From RGIG2206 sp045648425 (GTDB taxonomy: Bacteria; Bacillota; Clostridia; Oscillospirales; Acutalibacteraceae), in the NCBI GenBank assembly GCA_045648425.1, contig JAZRNV010000157.1:1-11964 (forward strand): a stretch of 11,964 nt of DNA, read 5' to 3'. Numbering within the stretch: position 1 is the stretch's first letter; each line of letters begins with the position of its first letter. The notes under the pieces were generated by a model that did not search any database, was not told the origin of the DNA, and saw only the letters and a list, made by a program, of their open reading frames with translations. Below, one piece after another: positions 6,266 to 11,964 of the stretch. Both the position numbers and the translations under genes were made by a program.

Positions 6266-7606
6266 TCACTTTGCAACGGGAGTTTGCACGTCAACGCGGC
6301 TGAAAAGCTTGTCTTTATCTGAGAAGCAGGTGACGACATACAGCTCCATACCCTGCATTTGCCTCATTTGCTCGGCCATCATATCAAGATTGGGCTGGGT
6401 GATGATTTCAATCTCGCCCAACTCCATTACCGAAAAGCGCACCGCCAAATCGTGAGCATAGCTGCCGCAGAGGGTAACTCGCTTTACGTTGGATTTTGCG
6501 ATTTTTTCAAAGGCAATATCCCAAAGCCAGCTGGTTTCGGAGGTGTAATACTTGCGGCTGATGGCGTCTACTATAATATAAAGGTCGCAGGGGGCCTTGC
6601 GTGAGCAGACATATTCAAGACTTTGGTTGTAGGATGTGGAGTTTTCGTGCTTTGAGGTGATGAGCAGGCCTTGGTTTTGACCTGCTTTAAAGGTAACGAT
6701 TCGGCCGTTTTTCATAACGAAATCGCTCATCGCTTCGGCAATTTTTTCACCGTCGACACCTGCCACAGAGGCGGCGGCAAAGGCGGCGCAAAGATTATAA
6801 ACGTTGTAACGGCTGGAAAAAGCCAGCTTTACGGTATGGCCGTTGACCGAAATTTCGCCTTTGTCAAGGTCGGCAGAGAGCACGGTATAGGCGGTGTCGG
6901 GGCGATCATAGCCGCAGCTGTCGCAGTGATAATTGCCCAGGTGTGCATAGTGAAAAAAGCTGTAGCTTAAAGGCGCTTTACAGCAGGGGCAATAGCTGCA
7001 GTCGTTGTAAATGCCGTCGGTTTCGGCGGTGGAGTACTGATTTTCGTCCATTCCGAAATAGATGGTGTTGGAACGGTTTTGTCCAAATCTGCGCACGATG
7101 GGATCATCGGCATTAAGAATAAGTCGGGTTTCGGGCACCAGGTCAACGGCATCCTGCAGAATATCGAAAATGCGGTATGGATGAGCGTTGCGGGTCATCT
7201 GGTCGCGGTAAAGATTGGTGACGGCAAAGGCGGTGGGCTTGATGTACTTAAAGGTGTGACGGGCATAGCGCTCGTCACTTTCAAGAATTACGGCATCCCC
7301 CTTAACCTTGCCACTGAGACTGCTGTTGCAAATAAGCAGAGTGGCGACGCCCTCAATCTGGTTGCTGCCCTCTTTGTTGTAAACCACCTTTTTGCCTGCG
7401 GCGGTGAGGATGTAGGCAATCATCTCAACGGTGGAGGTTTTGCCGTTAGAGCCGGTGACGGCAATAACATCCTTGGGCAGGGTCAAGCGTGACAGTATGG
7501 TGGGGCAGAGCTTAAGGGCAATTTTGCCCGGCAAGCTTGTACCCTTGCCCAGCAGGCGCCCCACAAAGGATAAAAGCTTGGTTAAAATTATAATTATGGC
7601 TTTCAT
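6266..7606 (-). CDS. murT: MurT, Mur ligase-like subunit of lipid II isoglutaminyl synthase
   Basis: This 446-residue Mur ligase-family enzyme activates the alpha-carboxylate of D-Glu in lipid II with ATP for amidation to D-isoglutamine, at the inner face of the membrane. It shows the ATP loop TGSNGKTST (51-59), NLYRDQ (131-136), the MurT-specific zinc ribbon inserted in the central domain (C206-PC-C209 and C228-DS-C231), and the C-terminal MurT domain with SWLWD (359-363). The N-terminal hydrophobic stretch (4-20) is common in the family. ATG at 7606 was chosen because AGAGGT lies just upstream; the longer in-frame start at 7666 coincides with the -35 box. The segment VDAISRKYYTSETSWLWD (346-363) departs from the ND-rich version I recall in staphylococcal MurT. 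gatD follows after 9 bp. Confidence 0.9.
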   Translation of the reverse strand: MKAIIIILTKLLSFVGRLLGKGTSLPGKIALKLCPTILSRLTLPKDVIAVTGSNGKTSTVEMIAYILTAAGKKVVYNKEGSNQIEGVATLLICNSSLSGKVKGDAVILESDERYARHTFKYIKPTAFAVTNLYRDQMTRNAHPYRIFDILQDAVDLVPETRLILNADDPIVRRFGQNRSNTIYFGMDENQYSTAETDGIYNDCSYCPCCKAPLSYSFFHYAHLGNYHCDSCGYDRPDTAYTVLSADLDKGEISVNGHTVKLAFSSRYNVYNLCAAFAAASVAGVDGEKIAEAMSDFVMKNGRIVTFKAGQNQGLLITSKHENSTSYNQSLEYVCSRKAPCDLYIIVDAISRKYYTSETSWLWDIAFEKIAKSNVKRVTLCGSYAHDLAVRFSVMELGEIEIITQPNLDMMAEQMRQMQGMELYVVTCFSDKDKLFSRVDVQTPVAK

Positions 7607-7636
7607 TTTGACCTCTTTTGCGTTTATTATAATTGG

Positions 7637-7666
7637 ATTATAACACCAACGCCCATATATTATCAA
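7637..7666 (-). promoter_or_regulatory. Extended -10 promoter of murT-gatD-nuclease
   Basis: On the minus strand, TTGATA (7666-7661) and TATAAT (7642-7637) are spaced 18 bp, with TGT directly before the -10 box. Transcription would start near 7630, about 24 nt before the murT ATG. Confidence 0.78.
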
Positions 7667-7723
7667 TAGAAAAATGCTTATATTATTGTTTAAACAGGAT
7701 GAGCGTCAAAAATATGTCTAAAT

Positions 7724-7746
7724 ACATATGGTTAATAACCAAATGT
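7724..7746. promoter_or_regulatory. Palindromic operator candidate upstream of nagA
   Basis: The arms ACATATGGTT (7724-7733) and AACCAAATGT (7737-7746) are inverted repeats with one mismatch around AAT; the core TGGTT-AAT-AACCA is perfect. It ends 4 bp upstream of the nagA -35 box. GGT(N)ACC-type palindromes are bound by GntR/HutC-like regulators, which often control amino-sugar genes, but the protein is not identifiable here. ATATGT (7712-7717) could also pair with ACATAT (7724-7729). Confidence 0.5.
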
Positions 7747-7749
7747 GCC

Positions 7750-7777
7750 TTGATTTTACCCAAAAGAATGATAAAAT
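7750..7777 (+). promoter_or_regulatory. Extended -10 promoter of nagA-ROK
   Basis: TTGATT (7750-7755) and TAAAAT (7772-7777) are spaced 16 bp, with TGA directly before the -10 box. Predicted transcription starts near 7784, about 28 nt before the nagA ATG. Confidence 0.7.
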
Positions 7778-7811
7778 TAAGTTGTAAATATTAAAATGGG
7801 GTTTGAGTAAT

Positions 7812-8954
7812 ATGAAAGCCATAATTAACGGAAAAATAATTATGAAGGATGGCATTGCAGAGGGAGCAGCCCTGCTTTTCGGTGACAAAATAGAGGGCTT
7901 GGTTACCGCTGATGAAATTCCTGCAGATGCCGAGATAATAGATGCTTGCGGCGGATACGTTGCCCCCGGTCTGATTGACCTGCATATCCACGGCTATCTG
8001 GGCAAGGATGTGTGCGACGGCAAAGAGGAAAGCATCCGCACCATGGCTGGCGGCTTGGTTCAAAACGGAGTGACGGGCTTTTTGCCCACCACCATGACCG
8101 AAGATATGGGGGTCATCCGCAAGGCCCTTAATGTTTGCCGCGACCTTAAAGAAGAAAGTAAATCCTGGCAGGGCAGTGCCATTTTGGGCTGTCACGCCGA
8201 GGGACCCTTTATAAGCGAGAGCAAAAAGGGCGCGCAGGATGCTAAATATATCCTCAAGCCCGATGCCGCTTTTGTTAAAGAGTTTGCCGATATTATCAGC
8301 ATTATAACCCTTGCACCCGAGTGTGATACCGAAGATTTTGCCGCCATAAGAGAGATGTGCCGCGATACCGATGTGGTGGTTTCTATGGGTCACACCTCTG
8401 CCGATTATGAGACGGCGATGGCATCCGCAAAAGCAGGCGTAGCCCACGCCACCCATCTGTTTAATGCTATGACTCCTCTGGCCCACCGCGCCCCCGGTGT
8501 GGTGACGGCCGCCCTTAACAGCGATGTAAGCTGTGAGCTGATTGTTGATACCTTCCACGTTGACAAATGCTTTTACGATATGCTCTTCAAGCTCAAGGGA
8601 AGAAAGCTTTGCTTTATCACCGATTGCCTGCCTGCAGGCGGCCTTCCCGAGGGTGAGTATACCCTGGGCGGTCAAAAGATAATCTATCGCGGCATTGTTT
8701 GTCGGCTGGAGGATGGCACGGTGGCCGGCAGCGTGCTGCACCTTAATAAGGGTGTATGGAATGTATACACCAACTCGCAAATCCCTCTTTGGGAGTGCGT
8801 TAACTGCGCTTCTCTTAATCCTGCCGCAGTGCTGGGCATTGATGACCGCAAGGGCTCCCTTGAGGGCGGCAAGGATGCAGATATAATCATAACCGATAAG
8901 GAATTTAATGTGCAAAAGACCATTATTGGAGGAGAAATCAGATATGAAGCTTAA
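7812..8954 (+). CDS. nagA: N-acetylglucosamine-6-phosphate deacetylase
   Basis: This 380-residue amidohydrolase removes acetate from GlcNAc-6-P to give glucosamine-6-P, in the cytoplasm. Visible motifs are PGLIDLHIHG (52-61) with His58 and His60, HAEGPF (128-133; Glu130 a metal ligand), SMGHT (191-195; His194), ATHLFNAM (213-220; His215), VDTFHVD (245-251; His249) and FITDCLPAGG (268-277; Asp271 the catalytic acid/base). All key positions are intact and the length is normal. ATG at 7812 is preferred over the TTG at 7803 because the weak GGGG site (7798-7801) is 10 bases from the ATG but almost touches the TTG. The gene overlaps the next gene by 11 bp. No nagB lies in the window, so glucosamine-6-P deaminase must be encoded elsewhere. 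Confidence 0.94.
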   Translation: MKAIINGKIIMKDGIAEGAALLFGDKIEGLVTADEIPADAEIIDACGGYVAPGLIDLHIHGYLGKDVCDGKEESIRTMAGGLVQNGVTGFLPTTMTEDMGVIRKALNVCRDLKEESKSWQGSAILGCHAEGPFISESKKGAQDAKYILKPDAAFVKEFADIISIITLAPECDTEDFAAIREMCRDTDVVVSMGHTSADYETAMASAKAGVAHATHLFNAMTPLAHRAPGVVTAALNSDVSCELIVDTFHVDKCFYDMLFKLKGRKLCFITDCLPAGGLPEGEYTLGGQKIIYRGIVCRLEDGTVAGSVLHLNKGVWNVYTNSQIPLWECVNCASLNPAAVLGIDDRKGSLEGGKDADIIITDKEFNVQKTIIGGEIRYEA

Positions 8955-10320
8955 AGTAAATGCAAAGTTAGACCCTCAGTTTCAGCCCCTTTCTCTGGTT
9001 TGCCGCGAAATGCGCGAGGCAACCAAGGATAACGGGCAGAATTTGGTTATAGCCATTGAGCGCAACAAGGGTTACGTTACCACCTACAAAACCCGAGTTT
9101 TTGCCGACGGAACAGGCCACGACGAAGAAAACTTCCGCTTTGTTGAGCGTATGACCAAGGCCCTTTTGTGGGTGGCGGGCGGCTACAAGGTGATAATAGC
9201 AGGCAGCACCCTTATCGGCGAAAAAATTAAGCAGGCCTTTTCAGACGGCGGTCTGCGCGATTTTGACGTGCATTTTATGGAGCGTGTTTACGAGCGCCCC
9301 TTTGAGGTAGAGGTGTGTGACCTTGCCCACGCTCCCGAGGATAATGAGGGTGCCGCACCCATCGGCCGCCACCTTGACGGATGCCGCATCGGCTTTGACG
9401 CAGGCGGCAGTGACCGCAAGGTCAGCGCTGTAATCAACGGTGAAAGCGTCTATTCCGAAGAGGTTGTGTGGTTCCCCAAGACCAACTCCGACCCCGAATA
9501 TCACTATCAAGGAATTTTGGAGGCGATGAAAACCGCCGCAAGCCATATGCCTCGTGTAGATGCCATTGGCGTATCAAGCGCTGGCGTTTATGTTGATAAT
9601 CGCATTATGGTTGCATCCCTTTTTCTTAAGGTTAATGATGAAGATTTTGACAAACGCGTTAAGAATATGTACATTGACGTGGCAAAAGAGATAGGCGAAA
9701 ACATTCCCATCGAGGTTGCCAATGACGGCGATGTTACCGCTCTTGCAGGAGCAATGGATTTGAATGATGACTCGGTGCTTGGTGTGGCTATGGGCACATC
9801 TGAAGCAGGCGGCTATGTTGACCCCCAGGGCAATATTACCGGTTGGCTCAACGAGCTTGCCTTTGTGCCTGTTGATTTTTGCGAAAACGCTATGGTTGAT
9901 GAGTGGTCGGGTGATTACGGCTGCGGTGTTAAATACTTCTCGCAAGACGGTGTAATAAAGCTTGCTCCCTTTGCAGGAATTGAGCTTGACGAGAGCTTGT
10001 CTCCTGCCGAAAAGCTAAAGGTTGTGCAGGGGCTTATGGCCGAGGGCGATGAGAGAGCCGCCGCAATTTATGACACAATCGGTGCATATTTCGGCTATGC
10101 CATCGCCTTTTATACCGAGTTTTATGATATCAAGCACGTGCTTATTATGGGCCGCGTAACCTCAGGGGAGGGCGGTGTAATCTTGCTGGAAAGAGCACAA
10201 GAGGTGCTTGACAAAGAGTTTCCCGAGCTTGCAAAGAAAATCACGCTCCACATCCCCGACGAGAATTCTCGCCGCGTAGGTCAGTCGGTTGCCGCCGCAA
10301 GCTTGCCAAAGATTAAGTAA
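8944..10320 (+). CDS. ROK-family sugar kinase-like protein with extra N-terminal domain
   Basis: This 458-residue protein has a ROK domain from about 147: GFDAGGSDRKVSAV (150-163) is the phosphate-1 loop, SSAG (211-214), VANDGDVTALAG (258-269) with Asp261 as probable catalytic base, and GTSEAGG (284-290) the second phosphate loop. ROK enzymes normally have about 300 residues and a CxCGxxGC zinc motif; that motif is absent here, with only DYGCG (324-328) nearby. Residues 1-145 are an added domain I cannot name; stretches such as VIAIERNKGYVTTYKTRVF (35-53) could be a degenerate actin-like fold. The start at 8944 is set by GGAGGAG (8928-8934), and the 11-bp overlap with nagA implies translational coupling. 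The likely role is phosphorylation or sensing of an amino sugar such as GlcNAc or ManNAc. No helix-turn-helix is evident. Confidence 0.75.
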   Translation: MKLKVNAKLDPQFQPLSLVCREMREATKDNGQNLVIAIERNKGYVTTYKTRVFADGTGHDEENFRFVERMTKALLWVAGGYKVIIAGSTLIGEKIKQAFSDGGLRDFDVHFMERVYERPFEVEVCDLAHAPEDNEGAAPIGRHLDGCRIGFDAGGSDRKVSAVINGESVYSEEVVWFPKTNSDPEYHYQGILEAMKTAASHMPRVDAIGVSSAGVYVDNRIMVASLFLKVNDEDFDKRVKNMYIDVAKEIGENIPIEVANDGDVTALAGAMDLNDDSVLGVAMGTSEAGGYVDPQGNITGWLNELAFVPVDFCENAMVDEWSGDYGCGVKYFSQDGVIKLAPFAGIELDESLSPAEKLKVVQGLMAEGDERAAAIYDTIGAYFGYAIAFYTEFYDIKHVLIMGRVTSGEGGVILLERAQEVLDKEFPELAKKITLHIPDENSRRVGQSVAAASLPKIK

Positions 10321-10324
10321 AATC

Positions 10325-10351
10325 AAAAGGAGGGTGAAAGCCCTCCTTTTT
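10325..10351 (+). terminator. Rho-independent terminator of nagA-ROK
   Basis: AAAAGGAGGG (10325-10334) pairs perfectly with CCCTCCTTTT (10341-10350) around loop TGAAAG, with the T-tract continuing to 10351. It begins 5 bp after the stop. The AGGAGGG here is part of the stem, not a ribosome binding site. Confidence 0.93.
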
Positions 10352-10360
10352 GATGCCTCA

Positions 10361-10381
10361 TTGCGTTCTGGCGGAACGCAA
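10361..10381. other. Isolated hairpin downstream of the nagA-ROK terminator
   Basis: TTGCGTTC (10361-10368) and GAACGCAA (10374-10381) form a perfect 8-bp inverted repeat with loop TGGCG. No T-tract follows. It could be a protein-binding palindrome, a decayed terminator or a repeat remnant. Between it and the pgk promoter I see only a weak dyad, TTTGTC/GACAAA (10430-10449). Confidence 0.5.
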
Positions 10382-10500
10382 CACTTTGCTGTGACTGTCG
10401 CCTCTGTTTATAAAATTGCGGGGGGATGATTTGTCATTTTTTGGACAAACTTAATAAAAAGCGGATAAACTCAAATTATTCTCTTGAAAAATGGTAAAGT

Positions 10501-10531
10501 TTGTATTAAAATGTATTAGGTATGCTATACT
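10501..10531 (+). promoter_or_regulatory. Extended -10 promoter of pgk
   Basis: TATACT (10526-10531) is preceded directly by TGC, giving an extended -10. The best -35 candidate, TTGTAT (10501-10506), is 19 bp away and weak, as is acceptable for this promoter class. The leader would be about 28 nt. Confidence 0.65.
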
Positions 10532-10564
10532 ATTGTAAATACACATTTGAAAGGATGTTAACTT

Positions 10565-11776
10565 ATGAACACTCTTAACAAAAAGACCGTTGACGATATT
10601 GTTGTCAAAGGCAAAAAGGTGCTTGTACGTTGCGACTTCAACGTGCCCCTCAAGAATGGTGTTATCACCGACGAAAACCGTATCGTAAAGGCCCTGCCCA
10701 CCATCAAAAAGCTTATTGCTGACGGCGGCAGAGTTATCCTTTGCTCTCCCCTTGGCAAGCCCAAGGGCGAGCCCAAGCCCGAGCTTTCTCTGGCTCCCGT
10801 TGCCGAGCGTTTGGCACAGCATCTCGGTCAGCCCGTTGTTTTTGCTGCCGATGATTGCGTTGTTGGTGAAAATGCCCGTGCTGCAGTTGAGGCAATGAAG
10901 GACGGCGATGTTGTTCTTCTTCAAAACACCCGCTACCGCGCAGAAGAGACTAAAAACGGCGAGGCCTTCTCTAAAGAGCTTGCTTCTCTTTGCGAAATCT
11001 ATGTTAACGATGCTTTCGGTGCCGCCCACAGAGCACACTGCTCAACCGTTGGTGTTACCGAGTTTGTTGATACCAGTGTTGTAGGTTACCTTATGGGTAA
11101 AGAGCTTCAGTATCTTGGCAACGCTGTTGAAAATCCCGTTCGTCCCTTCGTTTGCATCCTCGGCGGTGCAAAGGTAGCTGACAAGCTCAGCGTTATTGAA
11201 AATCTTCTTAACAAGGCCGACACCCTTATCATCGGTGGCGGTATGGCCTACACCTTCATCACCGCACAGGGCTACAAGGTTGGCGATTCTTTGGTTGACG
11301 AGACCAAGATTGAATATTGCCAAGAGATGCTCAAGCGCGCTGAAGAAAAGGGCGTAAAGATTCTTCTTCCCGTTGACAACGTTGCAACCAAGGCATTTCC
11401 CGATCCTATCGATGCTCCCATCGAGACCAAGGTGTTCCCCTCAACCCTTATTGAAGAGGGATGGATGGGCCTCGATATCGGACCCGAAAGTGCAAAGATG
11501 TTTGCAGATGCCGTTAAGTCTGCCAAAACCGTTGTTTGGAACGGACCTATGGGCGTTTCTGAGAATCCCAGTCTTGCAAACGGCACCATCTCTGTTGCAC
11601 AGGCCCTTGCTGATACCGATGCTGTTACCATCATCGGTGGTGGCGACTCTGCTGCTGCAGTTAACAACCTGGGCTTTGGCGACAAGATGAGCCACATCTC
11701 TACCGGCGGCGGTGCTTCTCTTGAGTTCCTCGAGGGCAAAGAGCTTCCCGGTGTAGCTGCTGCTGACGATAAATAA
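10565..11776 (+). CDS. pgk: Phosphoglycerate kinase
   Basis: This 403-residue glycolytic enzyme transfers phosphate from 1,3-bisphosphoglycerate to ADP in the cytoplasm. Diagnostic motifs are RCDFNVPL (22-29), Arg39, NTRY (121-124), FGAAHRAH (151-158), GGAKVADKLSVI (200-211), WNGPMG (325-330) and GGGDSAAA (358-365). Length is normal and the reading frame intact. The substrate-binding SHLGRPKG motif reads SPLGKPKG (61-68), so the usual His is Pro62 and the usual Arg is Lys65. AAAGGA (10550-10555) lies 9 bases before the ATG. It has its own promoter and stands alone: neither gap nor tpiA is adjacent inside the window. Codon choice looks strongly biased (GTT, GAC, AAG, CTT), as expected of a highly expressed gene. 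Confidence 0.97.
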   Translation: MNTLNKKTVDDIVVKGKKVLVRCDFNVPLKNGVITDENRIVKALPTIKKLIADGGRVILCSPLGKPKGEPKPELSLAPVAERLAQHLGQPVVFAADDCVVGENARAAVEAMKDGDVVLLQNTRYRAEETKNGEAFSKELASLCEIYVNDAFGAAHRAHCSTVGVTEFVDTSVVGYLMGKELQYLGNAVENPVRPFVCILGGAKVADKLSVIENLLNKADTLIIGGGMAYTFITAQGYKVGDSLVDETKIEYCQEMLKRAEEKGVKILLPVDNVATKAFPDPIDAPIETKVFPSTLIEEGWMGLDIGPESAKMFADAVKSAKTVVWNGPMGVSENPSLANGTISVAQALADTDAVTIIGGGDSAAAVNNLGFGDKMSHISTGGGASLEFLEGKELPGVAAADDK

Positions 11777-11794
11777 TCAATCAATAACTTTTTT

Positions 11795-11823
11795 CGGGAG
11801 GACTGCCAACGCCGTTCCTCCCG
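11795..11823 (+). terminator. Probable pgk terminator, T-tract interrupted by repeat copy 2
   Basis: CGGGAGGA (11795-11802) pairs with TCCTCCCG (11816-11823) around a 13-nt loop. Instead of a continuous T-tract, the stem is followed by A and then the left end of the structured repeat, which is only moderately T-rich. A T-run lies before the stem. Termination may be weakened or may depend on the repeat hairpins. Confidence 0.6.
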
Positions 11824-11824
11824 A

Positions 11825-11964
11825 TTATAATGATTGTTGTTTGTCGAAACGCTTGAAAGCGCTTCGACAAGCCGCTTTTTAAGCGGATATAGCAAAATTA
11901 AATTCTATGATTTAATTTTGCACAACATTCATTGCAATGGATATGGACAAATTTTCAAAGAAAA
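11825..11964. repeat. MITE-like structured repeat, copy 2 (cut by the window end)
   Basis: These 140 bases match 3264-3403 at 139 positions, in the same orientation. The only difference is A11907 for T3346, in the loop of the 12-bp hairpin, so every stem is preserved. The copy begins 1 bp after the pgk terminator stem and runs off the window, so its right terminal repeat is not visible. Confidence 0.85.

Noticed and set aside
7607..7666. A longer N-terminus for MurT beginning at 7666
   Set aside because: The extra 20 residues overlap the -35 and -10 boxes of the predicted promoter and do not resemble MurT; ATG 7606 has AGAGGT directly upstream.
7791..8915. A 374-residue open frame on the minus strand, fully antisense to nagA
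   Set aside because: nagA on the plus strand has every catalytic motif, its own promoter and a terminator downstream. The antisense frame has no recognisable domain and no convincing ribosome binding site, and is explained by nagA codon bias.
11272..11895. A 207-residue open frame on the minus strand, antisense to pgk and running into repeat copy 2
   Set aside because: It is a shadow of strongly biased pgk codons; its start region lies in the repeat and there is no family resemblance.

Overview
The window looks like chromosomal DNA of a low-to-mid GC Gram-positive anaerobe, most likely a member of the Clostridia (Oscillospiraceae/Ruminococcaceae-like). The evidence is a murT-gatD pair, a clostridial-type NagA, a MerR-TipAS regulator, Gram-positive Shine-Dalgarno sites (AGAGGTGAT, AAAGGA) and many extended -10 promoters. 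This placement rests on recalled family features, not on a search. No rRNA, tRNA, CRISPR array, phage gene or transposase gene is visible.

Layout. (1) 15-841, plus strand: a TipA-like MerR regulator with a 19-bp-spacer promoter and a strong terminator. (2) 3519-862, minus strand: a promoter, a 205-bp structured repeat lying in the leader, a half-size ABC exporter, and a small membrane protein resembling an ECF transporter S component. (3) 3603-4370, plus strand: tcdA with its own promoter and a terminator whose stem includes the last codons. (4) 7666-4468, minus strand: murT, gatD and a secreted lipoprotein nuclease, ending at a probable bidirectional terminator. (5) 7724-10351, plus strand: a palindromic operator candidate, nagA, and an overlapping ROK-family kinase-like gene with an extra N-terminal domain. 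(6) 10501-11823, plus strand: pgk alone. (7) 11825 to the window end: a second copy of the structured repeat.

How the genes work together. murT-gatD is the lipid II D-isoglutamine amidation pair. nagA-ROK is an amino-sugar catabolism unit that feeds fructose-6-phosphate into glycolysis, where pgk acts. tcdA modifies tRNA (ct6A). The ABC and ECF-S-like pair is a membrane transport unit of unknown substrate.

Most notable points. A terminal-inverted-repeat, multi-hairpin element occurs twice (139 of 140 comparable bases identical). One copy is wedged between a promoter and the ribosome binding site of the ABC gene; the other abuts the pgk terminator stem. The GatD protein lacks both the Cys nucleophile and the His expected of a class I glutaminase, and its MurT partner is divergent in the matching region. 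Pgk carries Pro and Lys where the family has His and Arg in the substrate-binding SHLGRP motif. The ROK protein lacks the family zinc motif and has about 145 extra N-terminal residues.
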